Origin: Epiperipatus broadwayi
Taxonomy: Eukaryota; Onychophora; Udeonychophora; Euonychophora; Peripatidae
Direction of reading: 5' to 3'
NCBI GenBank assembly: GCA_028023455.1
Contig: JAQFVV010006306.1
Span: 1,205,001 to 1,269,000 of the forward strand
DNA: 64,000 nt
The position numbers were made by a program, and so were the translations under genes. Shown here piece after piece: positions 21,605 through 33,192 of this stretch. The notes beneath the pieces were generated by a model. The model was not told where the DNA came from. It did no database searches and was given only the letters and a program-made list of their open reading frames with translations. Position 1 is the stretch's first letter. Every line of letters starts with the position of its first letter.

Positions 21605-22680
21605 ATAATAAATCAATGCACATGCGCTTTGTGGATTTTTAACTATAAATGAATACTCTCACTTTCAAACACAAGATAAAGTCTTTGTGAAAAGATAGAA
21701 TGAATCCATCTATCTTTTTAACCCAAACATTTATGTATGGGAAAATCTTAAGCATTTGAGAATGAGAATGTAAGATGTTAAGTGATCACTTTAAATTACT
21801 TTTACTATGCCTGAATAAATTATGCTTACAAAATTTTCTAGAATTTACGATACATCATTCTTAGTTGAAATTAAACATATGTAAATGAGATATTTATTTT
21901 ATATAGCACAATGTTTTTATGAACTATAATAGTAATAATCAGCCATTAAGCTAATGCACATGCACTTTGTGGATTTTTAACTATAACTGAATACTCTCAC
22001 TTCCAAACACAAGATAAAGTCTTTGTGAAAAGATAGAATGGAATGAATCTGTCTATCCTTTCTACCCAAATGTTTATTTATGGGCAAATCTTAAGCATTT
22101 GGAAATGAGAGCTTGATGATGTTAAGCAATCACTTTAAATTGCCTAAACATTTGGGTAGAAAGGATAGATGGATTCATTCTATGTTTTCACAAAGATTTT
22201 ATCTTGTGTTTGGAAGTGAGAGTATTCATTTATAGTTAAAAATCCACAAAGCACATGTGCATTACCTTAATAACTGATTATTACTATTACAGTTTATAAA
22301 AACATCATGCTACTATAAAATAAATATCTCATTTACATATGTTTAATTTCAACTAAGAGTGACATATCGTAAATTCTAGTAAATTTCGCAAACATCATTC
22401 ATTCAGGCATCGTAAAAGTAATTTAAAGTGATCGCTTAACATCTTCACACTCTCATTCCCAAATGCTTAAGATTTTCCCATACATAAATGTTTGGGTAGA
22501 AAGGATAGATGGATTCATTCTATCTTTTCACAAAGACTTATCTTGACTTTGAAAGTGAGAGTATTTATTTATAGTTAAAAATCCACAAAGTGCATGTGCA
22601 TTAGCTTAATGGCTGATTATTACTATTACAATTTATAAAACATATAAAATAAATATCTCATTTAAATAATAATAAATGAT
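21605..22680. mobile_element. Large nested foldback element (four arms)
   Basis: The unit containing GCACATGCACTTTGTGG, CACAAGATAAAGTCTTTGTG, TCTACCCAAATGTTTAT and GATGTTAAGC occurs twice on the plus strand (about 21610-21950 and 21955-22140). It then occurs twice inverted (22145-22340 and 22345-22660). The whole could fold into a ~1-kb cruciform or hairpin. A fifth copy is at 9395-9595. No ORF is present. Confidence 0.7.
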
Positions 22681-22983
22681 TTTTTTAATGTTATCATAAT
22701 TGCTAATTTTTGAAAAGTGTTTTCAGAAATTGATATTTACCATAACCGTTAAAAAAATCTTAAATTACTAATTAAATGGAAAGTCTATTAATGCTTTAAA
22801 ATGTATACAATATTCCTAAGTTTAAAAACTATTCATATTTTCATTATACAATATAGTATTTAAATATATATATATATATATATCAAAGGGTCTCCTTTCA
22901 GTTAATAGCAAACTCCTTTCTGCAGCGGTTGGTGGCCGAAGGCGGGTGCTAAGAATCCCCTGATTGCGGACCCAGGCTGCCAT

Positions 22984-25424
22984 TTGATGACGACTTTTTA
23001 TTTAGGTACTTACAACTGCAGATCACTTTCAAGTGAAGGAAGATTGCAAGAATTAGAAGAAGAACTGTCTTATATTAAATGGGACATTATTGGACTTTGT
23101 GAAGTTAGAAGAAAAGGAGAAGAAACAATTGATTTAAAAAGTGGACATATACTCTATTATAAAGGCACACATATTGGAAATACAAGTGGAGTAGGATTCA
23201 TTATAAATAAAAAGTGGAAGAACAATATTGTGGAGATTGATGGTGTATCGGACAGAGTGTCAAGATTAGTTATACAACTTAATAGCAGATACCAAATGCA
23301 GATAATTCAGGTTTATGCCCCAACAAGTTCTCATAGTGATGAAGTAGTAGAAGATTTTTATATGGATGTACAAAAGGCTTTTGATCAGATCGGAACAACA
23401 TTTTAAAATTGTTATGGGAGACTTTAATGCTAGAATTGGTAGACAAATGAAAGATGAAATTGCTGTAGGTAATTTTGGTTATGGTAATAGAAATGAGAGA
23501 GGACATAGACTTGTGGAGTTTGCAGAAAAAGAAAAACTTTATATTATGAATTCATTTTTTGAGAAAAATGTTAAAAGGAAATGGACATGGAAGCATCCAA
23601 ATGAAGGTACAGCAGAATTGGATTATATTTTGACTAACAGAAAATATATATTTCAAGATTGTAATGTTCTTAATAAATTTAACACAGGAAGTGATCATCG
23701 ATTAATAAGGTGTAAGTTACGTGTTAATGTAAAACTAGAGAGACAAAAATTATTGAGAAAAACAATATTTACAGTTGATATTCCTAATCTTCAGAAACAT
23801 TCTAATGAATTTAAATTAGAACTTACAAATAGGTTTCAAGTGTTAGGAGATTTTGAACATGATTCAGATTTGAATGAAATTAATATGAAAATAACTGATA
23901 CACTTTTAAAAACTGCAACAGACATAGCTGGTAGAAAAAAGCAGCAATTGACTAATAAAATTTCTACTGAGACTAGAGAATTTATGAAGAAAAGAAGGAA
24001 TATGAAGATATACAAAAATGATGTATTAAAAAGAATTGAATATCTCGAATTTTGTAAAATGGTAAGGAAAAGAGTTGAAAATGATATAAGAAAGTATAAC
24101 TGTGAAATAGCAAGGAAAGCTGTAGAAGAAAATAAAAGTCTCAAAAATGTTAAACAACATTTTGGTATTGGTAGGAAATTTATATCTGCAATAAGAAAAA
24201 ATGATGGAATTATTACTAAAAAGAGAGATGACATCATGAAATTGGTAGAAGATTTTTATCAAGAATTATATAGTAATAAAGAACAAGTACCTCCTATATC
24301 TATTACATCTTCCGAATTGCCCGGAATTTTAAATGAAGAAGTGAGACATGCAATTATGTGTATGAAGAAAGGAAAGGCTCCAGGAAATGATGGAATTGTA
24401 ATTGATATATTAAAAGAAGCAGGTGAAGAAATAGAAACAATTTTAGCAAAGTTATATACCAAATATCTAAATGATAAAGATGTACCAGAAGATTGGAAGA
24501 ATGCAGTAATAATATTAATATTTAAAAAAGGTGATAAAGAAGATATTAGAAATTACAGACCTATCAGCCTTTTATCAGTTTTATATAAAATTTTTACCAA
24601 GATAATTACAACTCGTCTACAGAGAACTTTGGATTTCCACCAACCAAGAGAACAAGCTGGATTTAAAAGTGGTTTTAGTACAATAGATCATATCCAGGTA
24701 TTGAGAGAAGTCATAGAAAGGACAAATGAATATGAGTTGTCATTATGTTTTGGATTTGTAGATTATGAAAAGGCATTTGATTCTATACACATTTCTTCAG
24801 TGATTATAGCATTGGATCATCAAGGTATAGATCCAGGATATTGTCATATTTTAAAGAATATGTATAAAAATGCAACAGCAACAATTAGATTATATAATGA
24901 TACTGGAAAAATCAACATTGAGAAAGGTGTAAGACAAGGTGACTCCATATCTCCAAAACTCTTTACAGCAGTGCTGCAAGAAGTATTTTGTGGATTAAAA
25001 TGGGAAACTAAAGGAGTGAAAGTAAATGGAGAGTATTTAAGTCATTTAGATTTCGCAGATGATGTAGTTGTTTTTGCAAATAATGCTTCAGAGCTGCAGG
25101 AAATGTTGCAGGAGTTAGCAGATGAAAGTAGAAAAGTAGGACTAAAGATAAATGTTAAAAAGACTAAAGTAATGTTTAATCGATTTGCTCAAAATATGAA
25201 AATAAAGATTGATTATGAAGAATTAGAAGAAGTTAACAGTTACAAATACCTTGGTCAGATTATTAATACAGATGGAAACATAATGGAGGAAATTAATCAT
25301 AGAATTAAACTTGGTTGGAGTGCTTTTGGTAGAAATAACTTGATACTAAAAGGAAATATGCCTATGTGTTTGAAAAGGATGGTTTTTAACAAATGTGTTT
25401 TACCAGTTCTTATTTATGGATGAG
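22984..25424 (+). pseudogene. LINE endonuclease-reverse transcriptase ORF, frameshifted
   Basis: The endonuclease blocks ([39 protein letters not shown]) and RT blocks ([51 protein letters not shown]) are all present. A one-base insertion near 23388-23395 (after AFDQ) splits the endonuclease from the rest. Relative to the 13.4-kb copy, a one-base deletion near 25420 ends the frame after VLPVLIYG. The APGNDG block has the usual Gly where the 13.4-kb copy reads APENDG. The frame begins at the ATG at 22984; a more N-terminal start as in the sister copy was lost by truncation. Confidence 0.85.
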
Positions 25425-25817
25425 ACTTGGACACTTAATAGAAGAGCAATACAGAGACTTCAGACCACTCAAAGGAGTATGGAGTGATGTATGTTGGGAG
25501 TAACAAGAAGAGATCGAAAACGCAATGTATGGGTAAGACAACAAACAGGTGTTACTGACCTTATTGAAAAAATTAAAAGATTGAAATGGAGTTGGGCTGG
25601 ACATATTGCTAGAAGAGATGATAATAGATGGACAATTGAAATTTTAAACTGGATTCCAAGAGGTTGTAAAAGACCCAGAAAGAGACCACATGTGAGATGG
25701 ATGGATGAAATAAGAAAATGTGCAGGAGTGTTGTGGAGAAGAGAAGCTAAAGATCAGAGAAGATGGATTAAACTTGGAGAGACCTACATCCTGCAGTGGA
25801 TTGATAATGGTTGATGA
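25425..25817 (+). pseudogene. LINE C-terminal region after frameshift
   Basis: This is the C-terminal tail of the same ORF. An AGA to TGA change at about 25487 adds a stop just before CMLGVTRRDRK. The open part 25491-25814 encodes RRDRKRNVWVRQQTGV and ends in ILQWIDNG, the RTE C-terminus. It makes three inactivating lesions in this copy in total. Confidence 0.8.
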
Positions 25818-25830
25818 TGATGATGATGAT

Positions 25831-26462
25831 ATATATATCTTCATTGCATAAATAATGAAGGATAAGGCAAATTTTGATCATTTGAGTTAATGATGTTTAG
25901 ATATTTTTTTATCACAAGAACTCTATATAAATGCTATATATTTAATATAAATATCATACAATGTATATAACCTTAGAAAGTTTGGAAAATTGTCCAAGAT
26001 ATTCAAAATTCATGAATCTGTAAACAGATAATCCACTTCAAATGTTGAGTGCATACCACTAAAAAGAGGGTGCATACTTTAAAAAATGATCCCACTATAG
26101 TGAAAATACCATTAAGCAAACAATTGTTATTGCAAAGTGCTATTATGAAAATGAGATTTTTGAATATATATGAGCACACATACTTTATCAATATATATAT
26201 ATTACTATTCACAGGAGTGTACCGTTGGAAAAAAAGGTAAGATCTGATGATAGTAATATTTTATTTGAATTACAGCTAGTGGTTTGCATCTACTTCTATT
26301 TAATATACATATATATATATATATATACACAGTAATAGATGAAGCTGTAATGCAGGAGCCCAGTCCAGGATATCTTTATCCTTAAGGGGTATTAGCAGCT
26401 ATACCAGCAACATTTCAGGTCTCTTTTCAGACACAGACACAATGACATTACACAAACTTTTT
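25831..26462. other. AT-rich intron sequence with TA runs
   Basis: Short (TA)n runs occur near 26190 and 26310-26330. There is no supported gene. Confidence 0.4.
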
Positions 26463-28140
26463 TTATGGCAGATAACATCAGTGTTATATAAAATTTTTGC
26501 ATATGTGGTGGGTGTCAAGGAGAAATGCAAGGAGGTTTTAGATTGGATAGGTATATAGGAGATAGTTTATTTGTAGTCACACAACTTATAGATTTGAGTA
26601 GGAATATAGATAGACTTACATATGGCCTTTATAGGTATAGAGAAGGCAAATGATAGAGTAAATAGAAATAGATTATGGATAAGTTTAGTAAATTTTTGAA
26701 TGAATGAAGCTTTAATAGATCTTATTAAGAGATTGTGTGGAAATAATTACTATACATATTAATTAGGAATTATAGAAACAATTAGAGTTAAAAATGGGGT
26801 GGGACTGATACCCTATGTCATCTATTTTATTTATGTTATATTTGAGAAAAATGGAGAGAGCAATAAAAAGACTAAGAAGAGAGAATGAGATACCATTAAT
26901 AGATGGCATGGAATTGTATATATTATCAGGTCTTTTATTTGCTGATGATATCTTCTTGTGCACAGCATGTAGGGAAGATATGGCAGTTATGCTGAAGATG
27001 TGCACAAGGGTCGGTAAAGAGATGGGGATTAAATTTAAAGAAGAAAAATCAAAAGTAATGATGATAAATACTAGGGAAACAGATAAAAAAGAATTTTTAT
27101 TGGAGGATATAAAGTTAAATGTGGTGAATAGGAACAATAATTTTAGAATCAAATATTCAGAGAAATTGCTTGGATAAATGGAAGGAAAAACTGATAAATA
27201 AAGGCAAAGAAAAAAAGGGACTGATAAAGAAATTAACTGTTTTCATATAGTAAATATGATGTAGCAAGAATTGTATGGAAGAGAGTGGCAGAAGACATGC
27301 ATTAGATGCAGATGTGTGAATGGCAAAAGAAGCATTTCAAGAAGGAATGGGATGTTCAAATTTTTACGTGAGAGATTCAAAAAGCAAAATGAAAATGTTC
27401 ATTAGATTGCAATTTATGAATAGTAAAAGAATAGACAAAGTAATTTTTAATTGGGTTATGAGTAAAGGACAGGCAACAAGATGGCTGAGAAAGATAATAT
27501 GGTATGCAAAAGATTGGATAAAGACTATGTCAGTATACTTGTACAAAAGATGGGATGAATATGTTAGGAGAATTGTTGAGTGTTATAGTGGCAAAGAATG
27601 AGATAGAAGAATAAATACATTAATAAAAGATAGGGAGTTAGAGAAATGGAGAACTAGCATGGAGAGAAAAAAGAGTTTAAATATATACAGAAGTAAATAG
27701 AATATTGGGTATGAGTTAATTTATGATACTAGCAAGGAAAGTAGTTTACTGTTTAATGGTCGAGCAGGATCGTTAGCAACAAGGGAATATACACATAAAT
27801 GGAGAAATGTGGCTGATTTAGTCTGCAAGTTAGGTAAAGAAAACATGGAAAATATTAGGCATCTGCTGATTGAAGGTAAATGCTTAAAAGCAGAAAGAAT
27901 ACAAATAATGAAGTTGTGGGAGAAAAAATATAGTCCAAGTGATTATACAGAAAGTGGGTTATTAATCTTTATGCTGGAGTTGTAAAAAGATAAGGGAAAT
28001 CTAGATACAAATGTCATGGAGGGGACAAAGATGGTGTGGAAATGAGATAGAGCAGGGTAGAGAATAATATGGGAAAAACTTGAAGTGGGGAATGGAAAGG
28101 GAAAGGTGGCTAACAGGTTTTTCTTGGATATATTGGCTGA
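26463..28140 (+). pseudogene. Second LINE family: degraded reverse transcriptase 3' half
   Basis: This non-LTR reverse transcriptase is clearly different from the RTE copies. Visible blocks are VLYKIFAYV near 26475, GGFRLDRYIGDSLFVVTQL near 26530, the open frame 26815-27177 with LLFADDIFLCTACREDM (catalytic FADD at ~26938-26949), and FKEEKSKVMMIN. A long C-terminal region follows (27320-27601 open), then ENIRHLLIEGKCLKAERIQ near 27850, a decayed Cys-His motif of the C..C..H..C type. Many stops break it. It matches a second copy at 60.7-61.7 kb through the C-terminal region. The clade is not certain. Confidence 0.72.
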
Positions 28141-28598
28141 GAGATTCCTAACTTTGATAAAGGTGTAACCACATCACATCATGGCTTTTGGGATATTCTA
28201 TATATGCAAAGATAAAAAAAGTCACTACATGAATTTGATTGTGGTGCCATCTAGAGGTAATTGTATTTATTCTTGTAAATAAATAAAGATGGTTTTTGTA
28301 TGAGAAAGTTTGGCAATCATTGCTACATATTAAGTGTGCCAATATAAAATTCTTTGAATTTAACCTTGGAAATGTGGAACATGTTCTCTAAATCAGTAAT
28401 CTCTCTTTTTTCATTCGACTTAACTTGAAGATGATTAAGTAAGTAATTTATATATGTTTTAAAAATGAAAGTCTTAACTTTGTGGCTTAATTTAAAAGCC
28501 ACTTACTGTACCCATTACAAATATTCAATGTTTTATGCATAAATGATCATCAGAGATTACAGTGGATCATTGTAGTGAAAGACAAAAATTGGATTAAG
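28141..28598. other. AT-rich intron sequence, nothing recognised
   Basis: No shared repeat or supported ORF. Confidence 0.4.
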
Positions 28599-29011
28599 TT
28601 AGCAAAGACCTCAAAGTACCATTAAGCTGTTCCAATGCCATTGACCCCTTGAGCAACTAGATATATAAATAAATATGCTGTAAAGAAAAGTATAATGTTA
28701 TTTTGAAACAATGATTTATATACGTAACAAAATCATCGTTAATAAAAAGTAAGAAAAATAATTATTCAATTTGATAAAGAAAAAAATTAGTTTAACTTTT
28801 TATTTCAATTTAATTTAAAACAACAATATTAATTTGTTGGTTTTTTATTTATTTATATACTTTTTAACGATGATTTTGTTACGTATATAAATCATTGTTT
28901 CAAAATAATATTATACTTTTCTTTACAGCATATTTATTTATATATCTAGTTGCTCAAGGGGTCAATGGCATTGGAACAGCTTAATGGTACTTTGATGTCT
29001 TTGCTGACTGG
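28599..29011. mobile_element. Foldback/MITE with ~148-bp inverted arms
   Basis: Arms at about 28599-28748 and 28861-29011 are nearly perfect inverted copies, starting GCAAAGAC at the outside. They include GTTCCAATGCCATTGACCCC and GATTTATATACGTAACAAAA. A ~110-bp AT-rich loop separates them. There is no ORF and no clear target duplication. Confidence 0.75.
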
Positions 29012-29425
29012 ATTTTTAATATACTTATAGGGGATTTGACTACAGACTTTCAAGCTCCCTTCAGCTATCCACTCTATCTCCATTCAACCAATACACATAT
29101 GTTTGAATGGACGTGTTAACGTCATACATATGAGAGATCAGATTGATTTAAGATCATCATAGATATGACTATAATATTGGCATCCTCAAGGGCTTTGAGC
29201 ATTCCATCATTAAATTTTCAGTGATACGGGTGGCCGAAGAGTTGGAGAGTCGAGAGGATTGAAGGCTATTCATTAAAGTTTGTACATTTGCTATTTTTAT
29301 ATAAAACCAAGCACTGATTTTATATATATGCGTGTGTGTGAGAGAGAGAGAGAGAGATGATATTCTGGACCAACTGATGAGTGCTAGTTTAGCATAAAAT
29401 CTTTATATTTATATGTGTAGAAATG

Positions 29426-29484
29426 GTAATCTGGACCAACTGATGATTGCTGGTTTAGCATGAAATACATATATTGGTGATTAT
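29426..29484 (+). ncRNA. Type I hammerhead ribozyme (family A array)
   Basis: The core CTGATGA (29440-29446) and GAAA are present. Stem I is ACCAA/TTGGT plus TAATC/GATTA. In the array copies, stem II starts T where others have G, giving TGCT/AGCA with a lost 10.1-11.1 pair. This change is shared by all three full copies. Confidence 0.7.
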
Positions 29485-29899
29485 TTATCTTTTCAACATA
29501 TATGTGTTCAAGTGCGTCAGTGTTATGAGATAGTGTGGAGAGTAGTGGAGTGTGTGAAAGTCTGTGCTCATATACCCTTTATATTACATATATATAGACA
29601 CAGATATATAATAAGCCTGTGTTTCAGTTATACATTGTAGAGATGTCTGCCCATCCTTGCAAATGTATTAAATGGATTATGTCCTGTACATGTGGGGTTC
29701 AGATTGACCTTAGGTCAACATGGGTGTGACAATAATCTCGGCCTCGGAGTGGCCTTTGAGCATTCCATCATCAGATTTTCAATTGGATGGACAGTTGAAG
29801 AGTTGGAGTGTGGTGTAGATTGAAGCCTGCCCATTAAAGTATGAGGATTGTCTATCTTAATATATATCTGAGCACTTATAGCATATATGTATAGAGATA

Positions 29900-29957
29900 A
29901 TAATCTGGACCAACTGATGATTGCTGGTTTAGCATGAAATACATATATTGGTTATTA
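29900..29957 (+). ncRNA. Type I hammerhead ribozyme (family A array)
   Basis: The core CTGATGA is at 29914-29920 and GAAA is present. Inner stem I is CCAA/TTGG. The outer arm has a G to T change (GTTATTAT), which weakens pairing with ATAATC. It has the same altered stem II base as its neighbours. Confidence 0.65.
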
Positions 29958-30371
29958 TATTTATCTTTTCAACATATATGTGTTCAAGGGTATCAGTGTT
30001 ATGAGATAGAATGGAGAATGGAGAGTCATATGAAAGTCTGTGCTCATATACCCTATATATTACATATATAGACACAGGCATAATAAGTCTGTGTTTCAGT
30101 TATTACATAGTAGAGATATCTGTCCATCCCTTGTATATGTATTAAATGGATTATGTGCTGTACATGAGGTGTCAGATTGACCTTAGATCAACATGGGTGT
30201 GACAAGAATCTTGGCCTCAAGGTGGCCTTTGAGCATTCCATCATCAGATTTTCAATTGATGGATAGTTGAAGAGTTAGAGTGTGGAATGGATTGAAGCCT
30301 GTCCATTAAAGTATGAAGATTGGCTATCTTAATATATATCTAAGCACTTATTGCATATGTGTATAGAGATG

Positions 30372-30430
30372 ATAATCTTGACCAACTGATGATTGCTGGT
30401 TTAGCATGAAATATGTATATTGGTGATTAT
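30372..30430 (+). ncRNA. Type I hammerhead ribozyme (family A array)
   Basis: The core CTGATGA is at 30386-30392 and GAAA is present. Stem I is ACCAA/TTGGT with ATAATC (30372-30377) pairing GATTAT (30425-30430). Stem III is ATAT/GTAT. Confidence 0.7.
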
Positions 30431-30600
30431 TTATCTTTTCAACATATATGTGTTCAAGTGTATCAGTGTTATGAGATAGAGTGGAGAGTGGTGTGAAAGT
30501 CTGTGCTCATATACCCTATATATTATATTCGACATGATTTATCTTTTCATGTGTATGTTGTGGTCATGGGTATTGATTATATTAGATAGAGATGATGACT

Positions 30601-31199
30601 GTAGGGAGCTTGTAAGTCTGGCTTTGTTCTATATACAATAACATCCTGCTATTTAATCTTTCTTTTGATTTTGTATTTCTAAAATAGTGTTTTTTATCTT
30701 TTTTAAGGCAGATAAAGATCGGCCTTCCAGCAAATTGAAAATAAGACAAATAATAATAATATCAACCTTTGGAAAAGTTATCCATATTGAATAAAAATGA
30801 AATAACCAGTTGGAATCTGGATTTAAGTATTCACCTTTCTTGAAACCTGAATTTTTTTTTATTTCCAATCAGGCAGAAAAAAAAATACTTAGGTGTAATT
30901 CAGTTACTGAGTAGATAAAATTTTTCTTTTTATCTCTGTAAATGGAATAATGGCGATGGAGCATTGATATGTGTAACCATTTCAGTTTCATTATCATGAC
31001 CACCGTGCAGGTTTTTATATTTTTTTTTAAAATGGTATTTCATAAAATAGACTTGCCTATAAATTTATTTTATTTATTTTGTTCTAACTATTTTATTTAC
31101 TCATAAAAAAATATTGAGCAACTTTTATGAAGTGTAACTAAATTAAATGAAATTTTATTACATTTGTAAACAGTATTTAAAAAGCAGTATTATATATAT
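30601..31199. other. AT-rich intron sequence, nothing recognised
   Basis: No supported gene. The minus-strand 71-codon frame at 30653-30868 shows no motif. Confidence 0.4.
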
Positions 31200-32345
31200 A
31201 TATATATAAAGGCATATGGCTTTATTGCTTGAATTTCTTATGAATTACTGAGTAATTAAAGCCATATGCCTTTTTACCCTGTCTGTCGCTCAAATTTTAT
31301 ATGAACTCCTGGGCAATAAAGCCATCTACCTTTTTACCCTGCCTAATTTGGCACAGTTGGGAGAGCATCTGACTTGAAGATCAAAAGGTCCTGGGATCGA
31401 TTCTGGTACTTTCAGGTCTGGCGCACAAACTTCTTATGAACTCCTGAGCAGGCCCAGATTTAAGGCGATTGGAGTGATTGGACCCAATTGGGCCCCACAA
31501 AATAATCCAATTGGGCCCCGCACTTATTGGATTCGCCCCTGCTTCTGAGAAATGAAGTCATACGGATTCTGTGTGGTTTGGTGTAGTTGGTAGAGCATCT
31601 GACTTGGGATCAGGCAGTCTCAGGATTGATTCTGTGCTTTCAGGTTTGGCACTCCAACTTCTTATAAAGTCCTAAGCCATAAAGCCATAGGCATTTTTAT
31701 CCTGCATGATTTTGCACAATTGGTAGAGCATCTGGCTTGTGATAGGGAGATCCCAGGATCGATTCTGGAACTTTTAAGTCTGGTTCTTCAATTTCTTATG
31801 ATCCCCTAATATGCCTGCATGGTTTGGTGCACTTGGTAGAGTATCCAACTTGGGATCGGGAGGTTCCAGGATCAATTTTGGTACTTTCAGGTTTGGTGTT
31901 CAAACTTCTTATGAGCATCTGAGCAATAAAACCATATGACGCAGCATGATTTGGTGCAGTTGATAGGGCATCCAACTTGGGATCAGACAGTCCCAGAATT
32001 GGTTCTGGTGTTTTCAGGTTTGGCGCTCAAACTTCTTATGAACACCTGAACAATAAAGCTACATCCCTTTTTATTCTGCATGTTTTGGTGTAGTTGTAGA
32101 GCATCTGATTTGGGGTCAGTACTTTCAAGTCTGGGGCTCAACTGAGCAACAAAGCCACATAACCCTGCATGGTTTGGTGCAGTTAATAGAGCACCTGACT
32201 TGGGGTCAGTACCAAAATTAATTCTGGTGCTTTCAGATCTATCACTCAAATTTCTTATGAACTCCCAAGCAATAAAGCCATATACTTCTTACCCTGCATG
32301 ATTTGGCATAAGAGTGTCTGACTTGGGAGTCTAGAGATTAATTAT
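31200..32345 (+). repeat. Tandem array of tRNA-like units (~100-220 bp spacing)
   Basis: About eight imperfect units follow one another. Each has TTTGGTGCAGTTGGTAGAGC (A-box-like), TCTGACTTGGGATC, then GATCGATTCTGG (B-box-like). A linker of CTTATGAACTCCTGAGCAAT and AAAGCCATATGCC follows. The layout suggests tandemly amplified tRNA-derived SINE heads rather than tRNA genes, since the cloverleaf is decayed. Single related units lie at 38225-38345 and, degraded, at 52.8 kb. Confidence 0.72.
31448..31545 (+). mobile_element. Small insertion within the tRNA-like array
   Basis: A GC-richer ~98-bp piece, with GCAGGCCCAGATTTAAGG and two copies of CCAATTGGGCCCC, interrupts one unit between CTCCTGA and GAGAAATGAAG. 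It resembles the end of a hAT-like element, but no target duplication is clear. Confidence 0.4.
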
Positions 32346-32596
32346 GCACACCTGAGCTTGTTATAAATATAGAATAGGAATATTCAACTTTAAAACACAG
32401 TAAGATGAAACTATTTTTGTGTTTTGCGGGTTGTTAAATATAAAACTGCTTGCAAATATTAAATTCTGAGAATAGAAAAATAAAATAAATTGGAAATTAT
32501 TTAATTCCCATCTTTAATTTTTCTATTTTTGTATTGTATGTGTGAAAGAGTCTATAGTTAGCATAAATCTGAAATCATTAAAACATATAGTTTCTA
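32346..32596. other. AT-rich intron sequence, nothing recognised
   Basis: No supported feature. Confidence 0.4.
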
Positions 32597-32727
32597 GTTA
32601 TATAATGAGTGTGTCAATAGCTCATAACAAGCTTTTCAGAATATCTCTATCCCCAGACCGGTTTCATGCTTTTGGCATTCTTCAGTGAGGAGCTTGTAAA
32701 GAGCTATTGGCATGCTCATTATATAAC
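32597..32727 (-). mobile_element. Family C mini-foldback carrying a hammerhead ribozyme
   Basis: Inverted arms of 26 bp (32597-32622 and 32702-32727; GTTATATAATGAG and its complement) enclose the ribozyme at 32627-32697. The element is barely larger than the ribozyme. No other copy is in the window, and its sequence is unrelated to families A and B apart from the ribozyme core. Confidence 0.65.
32627..32697 (-). ncRNA. Type I hammerhead ribozyme (family C)
   Basis: On the minus strand, ACAAGCT pairs with AGCTTGT at the outer end of stem I. TCCTCA pairs with TGGGGA at the inner end. The core is CTGAAGA (position 7 is free to vary). Stem II ATGC/GCAT with loop CAAAA is perfect. GAAA leads into the palindrome ACCGGT followed by C, giving a GUC cleavage site. 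All essential core bases are present, so this is one of the best candidates for an active ribozyme here. Confidence 0.8.
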
Positions 32728-33192
32728 ATTTGTATTAAATCACATGATATATGATTTGATTTCCTTGCAATTATAGTTTCTAGTCTACTGGCAGACTTAT
32801 ATAACTATGCATACAAATTGTTGAGTTTAAGTCTTGATTTTTTTAAAAATTTTTAAGATATTTGTATGATACTATAGGGAAGTTTAATAAAGATGGTTGC
32901 TGGATACGTGTGTTAGTTCCTGCTTTGAATTCAAACTATTCATTAATGAAGGTGATACCTAAATATTAATCTAGGATGTGGATATAATGTTACTCTTATT
33001 AGCAACCTCACAATTGTTGGTTCTAACATAAGTGTTAAAAGACTTGATTTGGAAAGCATATTTTAATACAGTTTTTAAAAAACAGTAGCAATGTACAGTA
33101 AGAATATACTATACGGTATATAAATTATAGTAAGAATATATAATGGCTGATAAATCAGAAAGTGTTTTATGAACTTTGATTTATATATTAGT

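Larger units (their letters stand above)
22882..25830 (+). mobile_element. RTE-like LINE with 5' inversion
   Basis: This is a plus-strand sister of the 13.4-kb LINE ending in (GAT)n at 25811-25830. It is 5' truncated at CGGTTGGTGGCC (22926). The 44 bp before it (22882-22925) match the LINE's own 5' region (16672-16715) in inverted orientation. The junction shares GCAG, which suits a twin-priming 5' inversion. The element sits in TA-rich sequence. Confidence 0.85.
29035..30600 (+). repeat. Family A tandem array (~473-bp monomer) with four ribozyme cores
   Basis: Hammerhead cores CTGATGA begin at 29374, 29440, 29914 and 30386. The last three are spaced 474 and 472 bp apart, so full monomers lie between them. 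The first two are a local 66-bp partial duplication. Each monomer contains GACCTTAGGTCAACATGGG, TTTGAGCATTCCATCATC and GAAGCCTGTCCATTAAAG-type phrases between ribozymes. The monomers are very similar, suggesting recent amplification or homogenisation. Confidence 0.82.

Noticed and set aside
29035-32345. CRISPR-like array
   Set aside because: Repeats are hundreds of bases long with internal ribozyme or tRNA-like structure and no spacer pattern. The genome is animal.
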